Source of the DNA: JAWXTK01 sp044433645 | GTDB lineage: Bacteria; Bacteroidota; Bacteroidia; Bacteroidales; Rikenellaceae | Direction: 5' to 3' | Assembly: GCA_044433645.1 (NCBI GenBank) | Contig: JAWXTK010000004.1 | Coordinates: forward strand, 1 to 64,000 | Length of the DNA stretch: 64,000 nucleotides | In this document: positions 41,740-50,383 of the stretch, in pieces | Layout: every line of letters begins with the position of its first letter | Numbering within the stretch: position 1 is the first letter of the stretch | Notes under the pieces: model-generated | Database searches by the model: none | The model's input: the letters and a program-made list of their open reading frames with translations, nothing else | What the model was told of the DNA's origin: nothing | Translations under genes and position numbers: made by a program

Positions 41740-42792
41740 ATGGAAAAGAAGGTAGAATTTGATCCCGATAGCGTTGGGATTGATAATGGAAAGTATTTTG
41801 GGATGCCGTTCACAAGGCAGCAGTCAAAGGTGGTCTTAATATCTGTGCCCTGGGATGTCACTGTATCCTATGCTGAGGGCACGAGTGCTGGCCCCCAGGC
41901 TATAATTAAAGCATCGACGCAATTAGATTTCTTCGACCCAGAATGTCAAAATAATTGGCGCTCTGGTATAGCTACGCTTGATATTGATGAGTCTATATTT
42001 GAAAAAAGCCAAAGCCTTAGACAAGTTGCTAAGAGCGTAATTGATGATTTGACCCTAGCTCAGAGTAGCGAAAACACCAAGTTAGCAGCCCAAAAAGTAA
42101 ATCTTGCAAGTGAGTGGCTCAACGAAAAGGTTTATAACGGGGCAAAAGAGTTAATAAAGGAAGGTAAAATTGTAGGTCTAGTAGGTGGCGATCACAGCAC
42201 TCCTTATGGCGCAATCAAAGCAGCAGCTGAGCATTATGGCGATATAGGCCTGGTGCACTTGGATGCTCACATGGATTTGCGTAAGGCCTATGAAGGGTTC
42301 ACTCATTCACACGCATCTATTATGTATAATGTGTCGGAAAACTGCCCTGGGGTGAGTCGGTTTGTGCAAATAGGGGTTAGAGATTTTGCCCAAAGTGAGT
42401 GGGATTATGCTCAGAAAAATGAGAAATTTGAGCAGTGGAGCGATGATAAAATAAATGAAAAATTACTCTATGGCGAGAGCTTTATTAGTCTAATAGATAA
42501 GATGATAGAGCCTTTGCCCAAGAAAGTTTATATAAGTTTTGATATAGATGCCTTAGAGCCTTCGCTTTGCCCTTCGACGGGAACTCCCGTGGCAGGAGGG
42601 TTAAGTTTTGCTCAGTCTAAAATGATTCTTTCGAGGATATGCAACTCGGAGAGGGTTATTGTGGGATTTGATTTATGTGAGGTTGCACCCTCAAGTTATA
42701 GTGAGTTGGACGCCAATGTTGGAGCACGCATACTGTTTAAGTTGTGTTCCTTGGCAATTAAAAGTAGTTTAGAAAATGACAAACAAGGTTAG
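41740..42792 (+). CDS. Agmatinase/arginase-family ureohydrolase
   Basis: Family members hydrolyse guanidino groups of agmatine, arginine or formiminoglutamate with two manganese ions. The protein has 350 residues from ATG 41740. All metal-binding motifs are present: GGDHSTP, HLDAHMDLR and SFDIDALEPS. An insertion of about 40 residues (around 75-120) precedes the first motif. The substrate cannot be fixed; formimidoylglutamase and agmatinase are both plausible. No histidine-degradation genes are nearby. The end overlaps nhaA by 17 bases, suggesting a shared role in pH or nitrogen handling. Confidence 0.85.
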   Translation: MEKKVEFDPDSVGIDNGKYFGMPFTRQQSKVVLISVPWDVTVSYAEGTSAGPQAIIKASTQLDFFDPECQNNWRSGIATLDIDESIFEKSQSLRQVAKSVIDDLTLAQSSENTKLAAQKVNLASEWLNEKVYNGAKELIKEGKIVGLVGGDHSTPYGAIKAAAEHYGDIGLVHLDAHMDLRKAYEGFTHSHASIMYNVSENCPGVSRFVQIGVRDFAQSEWDYAQKNEKFEQWSDDKINEKLLYGESFISLIDKMIEPLPKKVYISFDIDALEPSLCPSTGTPVAGGLSFAQSKMILSRICNSERVIVGFDLCEVAPSSYSELDANVGARILFKLCSLAIKSSLENDKQG

Positions 42793-44122
42793 TTATCACA
42801 GCAAACGTAGTTTCTACTTGCGTAGATCACGTCAAAGACACTTATTCAACAGTCAGTGGATAGGTGGCGCAATTTTAATGATTTTTACAATTTTAGCCCT
42901 AGTGCTGGCAAATCTGCCTTTTACTAGAGAACATTATCATCACTTTTTAAACTCTGATCTGAGTTTTGGTTTTGGTGATTTTATTTTCTCTAAGTCGCTG
43001 GAGTTCTGGATAAACGACACTCTTATGGTGGTGTTTTTCTTTGTGGTGGGGTTGGAAATTAAGCGCGAAATTTTGGTGGGGCAACTCTCCGATATTAAGA
43101 ATGCGTCTCTGCCCATAGCTGCGGCCATAGGGGGGATGATAGCACCTGCTATTATATATGCAATTTTTAATCGTGGCACAGAGTTTTCGGGAGGTTGGGG
43201 TATTCCTATGGCTACCGATATTGCTTTTGCCATTGGTGTGTTGTCGATTTTGGGCAATAAAGTGCCTATTACGATGAAAATTTTTCTAACGGCGCTGGCC
43301 ATAGTTGATGACCTGGGTTCGATTTTGGTGATTGCGATTTTTTATACCTCAGAGATTAATTTTATAATGTTGGGACTTTCGCTTGTGGTTTTGGCTGCTT
43401 TGTGGCGATTTAATAAGCGTAATGTTTATAATATGAGCTATTATTTTATTCCTAGTATTTTGTTGTGGATTTTGTTCCTTTACTCGGGGGTTCACTCAAC
43501 GATTGCTGGGGTTTTAATAGCGCTTACTATACCTTCATCACCACGTTATTCTAAGTCGTATTTCTTGTATAAATCTAAGTTTTTTATCGAGGATTTTCGC
43601 TTTCATGATAAGGAAGGAGTCGAGGTTTTGGCCAACGAAGACCAGCTTCACGATTTAAACGCAAGTCGCTCTATTGCACATCATTCCATAAGCCCTTCGC
43701 AACGTTTGGAGCACAGTCTTCACCCTTTCATCACCTTCTTTATTATGCCGGCTTTTGCCTTGGCTAATGCAGGTGTGCCTATTCACTCTTTGTCGGAGTT
43801 TAATGTGTTTGCTTCGAGCCAAACTATGGGTATATTCTTTGGTCTAATTTTTGGGAAACCTCTTGGGATAACTTTGCTTTGTTTTGTGGCTATTAAGTTG
43901 GGTCTAGCTAGGATGCCTAAGAATACTTCGTGGCCTATGATAATGGGGGTTGCAGCTCTTGGGGGTATAGGATTTACCATGTCGATTTTTGTGGATAATC
44001 TGGCTTTTGCGGGCACAAATTTTATAGATAGTGGTAAGATTGCTGTGCTTTTGGCCTCGGTTTGTGCTGCAATTATTGGTTGTGTGGCTCTAAATTTAAT
44101 GGGTAAAAAGAAAAAATGTTGA
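42776..44122 (+). CDS. nhaA: Na+/H+ antiporter NhaA
   Basis: NhaA exchanges sodium for protons at the inner membrane. The 448 residues give about 12 transmembrane segments. GLEIKREILVGQLSD, MATDIAFAIGVLSILG with the TD pair of the family fold, and ALAIVDDLGSILVIA with the ion-binding aspartate pair are all intact. A hydrophilic loop of about 50 residues (about 260-310) between membrane halves is longer than in E. coli. Its ATG overlaps the preceding ureohydrolase gene by 17 bases. Confidence 0.96.
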   Translation: MTNKVSYHSKRSFYLRRSRQRHLFNSQWIGGAILMIFTILALVLANLPFTREHYHHFLNSDLSFGFGDFIFSKSLEFWINDTLMVVFFFVVGLEIKREILVGQLSDIKNASLPIAAAIGGMIAPAIIYAIFNRGTEFSGGWGIPMATDIAFAIGVLSILGNKVPITMKIFLTALAIVDDLGSILVIAIFYTSEINFIMLGLSLVVLAALWRFNKRNVYNMSYYFIPSILLWILFLYSGVHSTIAGVLIALTIPSSPRYSKSYFLYKSKFFIEDFRFHDKEGVEVLANEDQLHDLNASRSIAHHSISPSQRLEHSLHPFITFFIMPAFALANAGVPIHSLSEFNVFASSQTMGIFFGLIFGKPLGITLLCFVAIKLGLARMPKNTSWPMIMGVAALGGIGFTMSIFVDNLAFAGTNFIDSGKIAVLLASVCAAIIGCVALNLMGKKKKC

Positions 44123-44223
44123 TTTTTTTAACAATAAAATGTGTATTATTTAGTTTATTTGATTAAATTTGCATAAGCGAAAAAAAGTAACAAAAATAAT
44201 TTAATAATTTAGTAAACAAAAAA

Positions 44224-44883
44224 ATGAAAAAATTTATCATTCTCTCTGCAGCAGTAGCTCTTGTTTTTAGCTCATGTGGTACAGGTTCAAAATCAATTAA
44301 AACAACTGAAGATTCTTTGGCTTATGCTATTGGTCTAGACTTAGGTAACTATGTTAAAAACTTGGATAGCACTATCAACGTAGACCTAGTTGCATCTGCA
44401 ATGAAAGACGTATTGGCTAACAAACAATCTATGGATCAAGAACAAGCTTACAACTTCCTAAGAGAGTATTTCACAGTACGTAAACCAGCTGAGGCTAAAG
44501 CTAAAGCAGCTAAACTTCTAACTGATGCTAAAGCAGCAAACCCTAACATCCAAACAACAGCTAGTGGTTTGATGTATGAAGTTATCGAAGAGGGTGGCAA
44601 AAAACCAGTTAAAGACGATGCTAAAGTTAGAGTTAGCTACGAAGGTAAACTTCTAAGCACAGGCAAAATCTTTGATTCTTCTTACCAAAGAGGCGATACT
44701 GTTGAGTTCGCACTTAACCAAGTTATCCCAGGATGGGGCGAAGGTCTTAAACTAGTAGGTGAAGGTGGCAAAATCAAACTTTGGATTCCTTCAGATCTAG
44801 CTTACGGCGAGCAAGGTGCAGGCCAAGTAATTGGTGCTAACGAGGCTCTTGTATTTGAAGTAGAATTGTTTGAGGTAAACTAA
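44224..44883 (+). CDS. FKBP-type peptidyl-prolyl isomerase lipoprotein
   Basis: The 219-residue protein has a lipoprotein signal ending VFSSC (Cys18), so it is a membrane-anchored envelope chaperone. An N-terminal dimerisation-type helical domain (about 28-115, beginning TTEDSLAYAIGLDLG) precedes the FKBP domain (about 120-218), with KVRVSYEGKLLSTGKIFDSS, VIPGWGEGLKLV and WIPSDLAYGEQGAG. This is the Mip/FkpA layout. Codon choice is strongly biased, suggesting high expression. A -7 box TAAATTTG is at 44164-44171. Confidence 0.92.
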   Translation: MKKFIILSAAVALVFSSCGTGSKSIKTTEDSLAYAIGLDLGNYVKNLDSTINVDLVASAMKDVLANKQSMDQEQAYNFLREYFTVRKPAEAKAKAAKLLTDAKAANPNIQTTASGLMYEVIEEGGKKPVKDDAKVRVSYEGKLLSTGKIFDSSYQRGDTVEFALNQVIPGWGEGLKLVGEGGKIKLWIPSDLAYGEQGAGQVIGANEALVFEVELFEVN

Positions 44884-44937
44884 TTCCCAAAAACAAAATA
44901 AACTTACTTAAATTTATTAACTAAAAAACTTAAAAAA

Positions 44938-45480
44938 ATGAATGTTAAAAAATTAATCGCATGGCCTCTATGGGTTGGTTTCCTTGCTTGTATGATTCAA
45001 GTTGTTGATCAAGCGTTAATCGGTATTGTTTCTGAACCAATCGCTAAAGCAGATGCAGGTCTTAGCTGGGTTGCTTTCCAATCATGGGCTTGTTATTTCC
45101 TTGCAGGTTGTACTCCTAAAGGTGGTTTGTTAGTATTTATTTCTTACATTACTGGTACTCTAGGTTCTATCGCTATTATTTTGCTTGGTACAGGTGCTTT
45201 CTCTGGCATAGGTTTCATGGCTGTGCCTTTGGCTGTTGGCGTAATTGCTTTCTGTGTTATGTTCTTCGAGCACATTCCATTGTTGTCTTTGATTCCAGCT
45301 TTGTTCGTTGCTTCAGGTGCTTATTTCGCACTTATGAACTTCGCGGGCGCTCCTTTGATGGCTATGGGTGGCAACATGTTTATGCAAGCTTTCAAAGTTG
45401 AAATGATTTACGCTGTACTTGGTATCGTATTCGGTGTTATCACTATCGCAGGTAAAGGTGTTATTGATTCTAAATTGTAA
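44938..45480 (+). CDS. DUF1097 inner-membrane protein
   Basis: The 180-residue protein is almost entirely hydrophobic, with five or six transmembrane helices rich in small residues. The pattern WPLWVGFLACMIQVVDQAL, FQSWACYFLAG and a central GLLVFISYITGTLGSI stretch fits DUF1097 (E. coli YcdZ-like), whose function is unknown. It follows the FKBP gene by 54 bases and is closed by a strong terminator. Codon bias resembles that of the FKBP gene. Confidence 0.75.
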   Translation: MNVKKLIAWPLWVGFLACMIQVVDQALIGIVSEPIAKADAGLSWVAFQSWACYFLAGCTPKGGLLVFISYITGTLGSIAIILLGTGAFSGIGFMAVPLAVGVIAFCVMFFEHIPLLSLIPALFVASGAYFALMNFAGAPLMAMGGNMFMQAFKVEMIYAVLGIVFGVITIAGKGVIDSKL

Positions 45481-45509
45481 TCAGCGACAATAAACTTTAT
45501 TTATATTTA

Positions 45510-45550
45510 AAACTGTGGCGCTCTTAATAAAAGAGCGCCACAGTTTTTTT
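45510..45550. terminator. Strong terminator after the DUF1097 gene
   Basis: AAACTGTGGCGCTCTT (45510-45525) and AAGAGCGCCACAGTTT (45531-45546) are exact reverse complements around a 5-base loop and are followed by further T residues. It closes the nhaA/FKBP/DUF1097 region. Confidence 0.9.
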
Positions 45551-45567
45551 ATCTCACAAAAAATAAT

Positions 45568-45575
45568 TAATTTTG
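45568..45575 (+). promoter_or_regulatory. -7 box for the cyclophilin-thi operon
   Basis: TAATTTTG (45568-45575) fits TAnnTTTG and lies 32 bases before the cyclophilin ATG, immediately after the terminator. No good -33 TTTG is present. No TPP-riboswitch-like sequence lies in the short leader. Confidence 0.5.
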
Positions 45576-45606
45576 TAGATAATTAAAAACCAAATTTTAA
45601 ATAAAT

Positions 45607-46044
45607 ATGAAATACGCTTTAATCAGCACCGAAAAAGGTGATATGAAAGTTGAACTTTACGAAAAAGAAACTCCTATTGCAGTTGAAAACTTTATAAAAC
45701 TCTCAGAATCAGGATTTTATGACGGACTTTGTTTCCACAGAGTTATTCCAGATTTCGTGATTCAAGGTGGTTGCCCAGACGGTACGGGTGCAGGTGGCCC
45801 AGGTTACACTATCAAATGCGAAACATCGGCAGAGCGCCAATATCATGACAGAGGCGTGCTTTCTATGGCTCACCGTGGACGTAATACGGGTGGTTCTCAG
45901 TTCTTTATTTGCCACTCGCGCACTAACACCTCTCACCTTGACGGTGTTCACACAGCATTTGGTATTGTGGTTGAGGGTCTTGATGTTATCGACGCAATTC
46001 GTCAGGGAGATTTAATTTTAAGTATCACTATTTCAGAGCAATAG
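45607..46044 (+). CDS. Cyclophilin-type peptidyl-prolyl isomerase (cytoplasmic)
   Basis: The 145-residue protein is a minimal cyclophilin with no signal peptide. Key active-site segments are FHRVIPDFVIQGG (catalytic arginine), SMAHRGRNTGGSQFFICH and LDGVHTAFGIVVEG. It is the first gene of a run of five closely spaced genes leading into thiamin biosynthesis, with 11 bases to the next. A link between prolyl isomerisation and thiamin is not known; the arrangement may be incidental. Confidence 0.93.
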   Translation: MKYALISTEKGDMKVELYEKETPIAVENFIKLSESGFYDGLCFHRVIPDFVIQGGCPDGTGAGGPGYTIKCETSAERQYHDRGVLSMAHRGRNTGGSQFFICHSRTNTSHLDGVHTAFGIVVEGLDVIDAIRQGDLILSITISEQ

Positions 46045-46055
46045 ACAATAATAAA

Positions 46056-46418
46056 ATGGAAATAGAAGCAGTAGTTTTTAAAGTGTTAGAGCCAGTACGT
46101 GGCACTAGCGCTAAGGGTGAGTGGGTTCGCCAAGAGGTTATTTTTGATCAACCTCAAGAGTTTAATCGCAAGGTGTGTGTTAGTTTTTGGGGCGACAAGG
46201 CTCAAGAAGTTGCTAGTTTTAAAGTTGGCGAGGCTATAACTTTGTCGGTTAATGTCGAATCAAGAGAATTTAATGGTAAATGGTACACTTCGCTGCAAGC
46301 ATGGAAGGTCGCTCGTAAAGCTGTTGAGGCTGCGCCAAGTGCTCCAGCTGATGTTCCTATGCCAGATTTTGCACCACTCGAAAGTGGAGCGTCTGAGGTA
46401 GACGATTTGCCTTTCTAA
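46056..46418 (+). CDS. DUF3127 protein, SSB-like with DDLPF tip
   Basis: The 120-residue protein matches DUF3127, found mainly in Bacteroidota. Residues 1-85 are beta-rich (TSAKGEWVRQEVIFDQP, VCVSFWGDKAQEV, EFNGKWYTSLQAWKV) and look like a small OB fold. A Pro/Ala linker follows and then the acidic end SEVDDLPF. The SSB of the same genome ends DTPDDLPF. This suggests single-stranded nucleic-acid binding or recruitment of SSB-binding proteins, which is inference. It sits 11 bases after the cyclophilin gene and 17 before thiC. Confidence 0.75.
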   Translation: MEIEAVVFKVLEPVRGTSAKGEWVRQEVIFDQPQEFNRKVCVSFWGDKAQEVASFKVGEAITLSVNVESREFNGKWYTSLQAWKVARKAVEAAPSAPADVPMPDFAPLESGASEVDDLPF

Positions 46419-46435
46419 TCAAAAAAAATAAAAAT

Positions 46436-47950
46436 ATGGACGAAAAATTATTCGATTTCAAAAGAATTTCGTCAAAAAAAATATACCTTGAGGGTACTAT
46501 TCACCCTATCAGGGTGGCTATGCGCGAGCAAATGCTAAGTAATGGAGATAGCTTGAAACTTTATGACACTACGGGTGCTTACTCTGAGGATGGTTACGAA
46601 TTTGATATCAAAAAAGGTTTGCCAAAACTTAGAACTGAGTGGCATAAGGACTCTGAATTTCATACTCAGATGTGGTATGCCAGAGCAGGAATAGTTACTC
46701 CAGAAATGGAATATGTGGCAATACGAGAGAATTGTGGTCATGAAAACAGCAAAATCACGCCTCAAAGCGTAATGCGCGATGTGGCCGAGGGTAGGGCTGT
46801 GATTCCTTGCAATAGATGTCACCCTGAGGCTGAGCCTATGATAATCGGTAGCGATTATTTGGTGAAAATCAATGCTAATATTGGAAATTCTAAGCTAGGC
46901 TCAGACCTTGAGCAGGAGGTTGAGAAAGCTATGTGGTCGGTGCGTTGGGGCGCTGACACGGTTATGGACTTGTCAACTGGTAGTAACATTCATCAAATTC
47001 GTGAGGCTATCTTGCGCAACACACCTACTCCTATAGGTACTGTGCCTTTGTATCAAGCGCTTGAAAAAGCAGGTGGCAAGGTAGAAAATCTCTCATGGGA
47101 GCTATATAAAGAGACAATTTATGAGCAATGCGAGCAGGGGGTAGATTATTTTACTATCCACGCTGGTGTGCTTAAAAAATATGTTGATAATGCGCTTGGC
47201 AGAACTACGGGTATCGTTTCGCGTGGGGGTTCTATCATGGCTAAGTGGATGAAACTCAACGACAAAGAGAATTTCCTTTATACTCACTTTGAAGAAATTT
47301 GTGAGATTTTAGCTAAGTATGATGTTGCTTTCTCGCTAGGCGACGGTTTGCGTCCAGGCTCTATTGCTGATGCTAATGATATGGCTCAGTTTGGAGAGTT
47401 GGAAACCTTGGGTGAGCTTACTTTAAAGGCGTGGAAACATGATGTTCAGGTGATAATAGAGGGACCAGGTCACGTGCCTATGCACAGAATACAAGAGAAT
47501 ATGGATTTGCAACGCAAGGCTTGTCACGGCGCGCCTTTCTACACGCTGGGGCCACTTGTGACTGATATAGGTGCAGGTTACGACCATATCACAGCAGCTA
47601 TTGGTGGCGCTATGATAGGCTGGATGGGTACGGCTATGCTTTGTTATGTGACTACTAAGGAGCACTTGGCTTTGCCAGATAAAAATGATGTTCGCGAGGG
47701 TGTGATTACCTTCAAAATTGCAGCTCATGCAGCAGATTTGGCTAAGGGTCACCCTGCAGCTTATGCTCATGATAAGGCTATGAGTGATGCGCGTTACGAC
47801 TTTAGATGGGCAGACCAGTTTAATCTTTCATTTGATTCAGAGAGAGCAGCTCAGATGCACCACAAAATGATTAAGGAATCAGGTCAAGACCACTGCGCTA
47901 TGTGTGGCCCTGATTTTTGTGCTATGAAAATTACTAAATCTATAAAATAA
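46436..47950 (+). CDS. thiC: Phosphomethylpyrimidine synthase
   Basis: ThiC is the radical-SAM enzyme that rearranges aminoimidazole ribotide to the thiamin pyrimidine. The 504-residue protein has the core (ENCGHENSKITPQSVM, DLSTGSNIHQIREAILRNTPTPIGTVP, IEGPGHVPMH). The C-terminal cluster motif CAMCGPDFC follows (C-x2-C-x4-C). It is much shorter than E. coli ThiC (631 residues) because most of the N-terminal ThiC-associated region is missing or reduced; short forms are known. thiM starts within its stop codon. No TPP riboswitch is visible upstream. Confidence 0.95.
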   Translation: MDEKLFDFKRISSKKIYLEGTIHPIRVAMREQMLSNGDSLKLYDTTGAYSEDGYEFDIKKGLPKLRTEWHKDSEFHTQMWYARAGIVTPEMEYVAIRENCGHENSKITPQSVMRDVAEGRAVIPCNRCHPEAEPMIIGSDYLVKINANIGNSKLGSDLEQEVEKAMWSVRWGADTVMDLSTGSNIHQIREAILRNTPTPIGTVPLYQALEKAGGKVENLSWELYKETIYEQCEQGVDYFTIHAGVLKKYVDNALGRTTGIVSRGGSIMAKWMKLNDKENFLYTHFEEICEILAKYDVAFSLGDGLRPGSIADANDMAQFGELETLGELTLKAWKHDVQVIIEGPGHVPMHRIQENMDLQRKACHGAPFYTLGPLVTDIGAGYDHITAAIGGAMIGWMGTAMLCYVTTKEHLALPDKNDVREGVITFKIAAHAADLAKGHPAAYAHDKAMSDARYDFRWADQFNLSFDSERAAQMHHKMIKESGQDHCAMCGPDFCAMKITKSIK

Positions 47951-48744
47951 TGTTGGATAAGTTGGCCTTAGAAAGGGATGTTGATAATGTAAGAAAACTC
48001 GCGCCCTTGGTTCACAGCATCACAAATCATGTGGTGATGAATTTTAATGCTAATGCTCTGTTGGCCGTTGGTGCATCGCCTATTATGGCGCACGCCATAG
48101 ACGAAATGGAGGATATGACTAAGATATGCTCGTCGCTGGTGATTAATATAGGTACGCTTGAAAACGCTTGGGTTGAGAGCATGATTACAGCAGGAAAGAG
48201 CATGAAAAAGTTGGCACGACCCATAGTTTTAGACCCTGTGGGAAGTGGAGCAACTGCTTATCGCACAGAGGTTTGCCATAAAATAATTACGGAGTGCAAG
48301 CCTACAATTATTCGTGGTAACGGCTCTGAAATTATGTCACTGGTGGATAGTTCGGTTCTAAGCAAGGGGGTGGATAGCTCCATGAGCTCTAGTGCTGCGC
48401 TTGAGGCTGCGAAATATCTTGCTCAGAGTTCGGGCGCTGTGGTTGTGATTAGTGGGGAGACTGACTATATAACTGACGGTGAGAGAGTTGAGACTATTTC
48501 TAACGGCTCAACCATGATGACTAGCGTTACGGGTATGGGTTGCACGGCTACGGCTATTTGTGGTGCTTTTGCTGCCGTAAATCCTGATGCTTTTCAGGCC
48601 TCGGTGAGCGCTATGGCAACTATGGGCATAGCTGGTGAGAGAGCAGCTGCTTACTCTAAGGGCTCAGGCTCGCTTTACGTAAATTTCTTAGACGAACTTT
48701 ATAATATCACGGGCGAAATCGCTAAACGTGAGGTAAGAGAGTAA
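47950..48744 (+). CDS. thiM: Hydroxyethylthiazole kinase
   Basis: ThiM phosphorylates the salvaged thiazole alcohol. The 264 residues show LVHSITNHVVMNFNANALLAVGASPIM at the N-terminus, VLDPVGSGATAYR, IIRGNGSEI, and the C-terminal anion-hole loop SVTGMGCTATAICGAF. It overlaps thiC and thiE by single bases (TAATG junctions), so the three are translated in sequence. Confidence 0.96.
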   Translation: MLDKLALERDVDNVRKLAPLVHSITNHVVMNFNANALLAVGASPIMAHAIDEMEDMTKICSSLVINIGTLENAWVESMITAGKSMKKLARPIVLDPVGSGATAYRTEVCHKIITECKPTIIRGNGSEIMSLVDSSVLSKGVDSSMSSSAALEAAKYLAQSSGAVVVISGETDYITDGERVETISNGSTMMTSVTGMGCTATAICGAFAAVNPDAFQASVSAMATMGIAGERAAAYSKGSGSLYVNFLDELYNITGEIAKREVRE

Positions 48745-49373
48745 TGAGAAAAGTCTTTGACCTTAGCCTTTATCTGGTCACTGACAGAGACTTATCTCTG
48801 GATAGAGACCTTGAATGGATAGTCTCTGAGGCTGTGAGGGGTGGGGTTACTATGGTGCAGTTAAGAGAGAAAAATTGCTCAACGAGTGAGTTTATCGCCC
48901 TTGCGCAAAGGCTGAAATCTGCCCTAAAACCTTATAATGTTGCTTTGGTAGCAAATGACAGAGTTGATGTTGTGTTAGCAGCCGACCTTGACGGGGTGCA
49001 CATAGGCCAGAGCGATATGAGTTATAGCGATGCTCGTGCACTGCTGGGTGAAGATAAAATTATAGGTCTTTCGGTTGAAAATATGACTCAGGTTGAGGAT
49101 GCAAATTCGCTGGATGTGGATTATATTGGCATCTCGCCTTTGTTCGCAACTCCCACAAAAACAGATACTTCTGAGCCTTTCGGATTGGAAGGTTGCAGGA
49201 CGGCATGTGAAATCTCGCGCCACAAAACAGTGGTTATAGGGGGATTAAACAAATCTAATGTTAAAGATGCTATCAGCTCAGGCGCTGACGGAGTGGCCGT
49301 GGTTTCGGCGATAGTTTCGGCAGACAATCCATGCAATGCGGCACAAGAATTAATAAGTTTAATAAAAGGATAA
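48744..49373 (+). CDS. thiE: Thiamine-phosphate synthase
   Basis: ThiE joins the pyrimidine and thiazole phosphates to thiamin phosphate. The 209-residue TIM barrel contains VQLREKNCSTSEFIALAQ, VANDRVDVVLAADLDGVHIGQ, GISPLFATPTKTD and AVVSAIVSADNP. It is the last gene of the thi run. An inverted repeat follows directly. thiG, thiH, thiS and thiD are not here, so the operon supports pyrimidine synthesis plus thiazole salvage unless the others lie elsewhere. Confidence 0.96.
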   Translation: MRKVFDLSLYLVTDRDLSLDRDLEWIVSEAVRGGVTMVQLREKNCSTSEFIALAQRLKSALKPYNVALVANDRVDVVLAADLDGVHIGQSDMSYSDARALLGEDKIIGLSVENMTQVEDANSLDVDYIGISPLFATPTKTDTSEPFGLEGCRTACEISRHKTVVIGGLNKSNVKDAISSGADGVAVVSAIVSADNPCNAAQELISLIKG

Positions 49374-49377
49374 AATT

Positions 49378-49406
49378 AAGGCGAGCAAAATATAATTGCT
49401 CGCCTT
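49378..49406. terminator. Inverted repeat after thiE
   Basis: AAGGCGAGCA (49378-49387) and TGCTCGCCTT (49397-49406) are exact reverse complements with a 9-base loop. The T-tract is poor (AATTATG), so termination may be partial. It ends the thi operon and faces the converging glsB-like gene. Confidence 0.7.
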
Positions 49407-49461
49407 AATTATGTGATTAAAAAGCTAGAAGGCAGTAGATGAATGCTTATTAGCCACCCTC

Positions 49462-50364
49462 TTAGAATGTTTTGTGTCTTGCCACTTTCTCAGGATACAT
49501 ATCGTCCATCGTAATAAGGATACCCGTTTCTTCGACACCACCAAAATCTGGGTTACACACTGCGCCAAAGCATTTCATAGTTGGCGAAAGATTCATGTAA
49601 GAGTTGATAAGTGGAGGGATATTTTCGTTTAAATCTCTGATTGTGCGATTTAAAATTTTGTAGTTTTCAGCGTAATCTTCGCCTGTGAAAATAGTTGCGT
49701 AATCGCTAAGAACAAGTCTTGCGTCCATGGGGAAAATAGGCGTAACAAGTGATTCTTTGTCGGCAAAATATTTGTCAAGGAAGGATAGTAAAGTGTTGCG
49801 TGCCTGCTTGTTATAGTTCTCATACATAGTCACTTTACCCAAGAAATATTTGGCCTTAGGATTAAAAACCATAAGTGCTCCAAGTCCATCCCAAAGATTG
49901 TCTAAAGCATAAATCCCCTTAGGATTAGTGCGTGTGCCCTGGTAATGAGGTTGCACAAACGAACGACCAAGTTCTATGGTATAAGGTAAATATTCTTCGC
50001 GGAATTTATCGCTGAAATTGAAGTAATGTTCTATAGAAAGATGCTTAGTATGAGAATCTTGGCACACAATAAAACGATAACCACCAACGATTTCTTCGGC
50101 CTTAGGGTCCCAAACAATAAGTTGATTGTAGCCGTCCTCGGCTGTGTCAGAATCGTCGATATCCACCTCTAGTCCTGTGCCACCACCTGCCATACGGAAA
50201 GATTCCTCGCGCAGGCGGCCTATTTCTTGCATTACGTTGGGCGCGTTGTGAGCTGTGATAACGTAAATTTCGTTAGAGGCTTTGTTGGTGTTTCTTAATA
50301 GACGATCCGAAGTAAGTTCAGACTTTAGAATTTCTCGCTCTATTGGTTGTATGATATCAATCAT
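49462..50364 (-). CDS. GNAT-like N-acyltransferase, glycine-lipid GlsB type
   Basis: The 300-residue protein belongs to the putative-hemolysin/OlsB-like acyltransferase group. It has IGRLREESFRMAGGGTG, YNQLIVWDPKAEEIVGGYR, IELGRSFVQPHYQG and a following LDNLWDGLGAL. In Bacteroides thetaiotaomicron, glsB and glsA make N-acyl-glycine and then O-acylated glycine lipids; the adjacent PlsC-like gene here fits glsA. This gene would be the N-acylating step. Its probable promoter boxes (50599-50615) lie beyond a MITE that fills most of the space upstream, so its leader may carry the element. Function inferred from family and pairing. Confidence 0.72.
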   Translation of the reverse strand: MIDIIQPIEREILKSELTSDRLLRNTNKASNEIYVITAHNAPNVMQEIGRLREESFRMAGGGTGLEVDIDDSDTAEDGYNQLIVWDPKAEEIVGGYRFIVCQDSHTKHLSIEHYFNFSDKFREEYLPYTIELGRSFVQPHYQGTRTNPKGIYALDNLWDGLGALMVFNPKAKYFLGKVTMYENYNKQARNTLLSFLDKYFADKESLVTPIFPMDARLVLSDYATIFTGEDYAENYKILNRTIRDLNENIPPLINSYMNLSPTMKCFGAVCNPDFGGVEETGILITMDDMYPEKVARHKTF

Positions 50365-50383
50365 TTTGTTGAGTTGTTGTTTG

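Noticed and set aside
45480..46436. TPP riboswitch upstream of thiC
   Set aside because: No aptamer-like conserved segments were found by eye before the cyclophilin gene or in the 17-base gap before thiC. A covariance search would be decisive.
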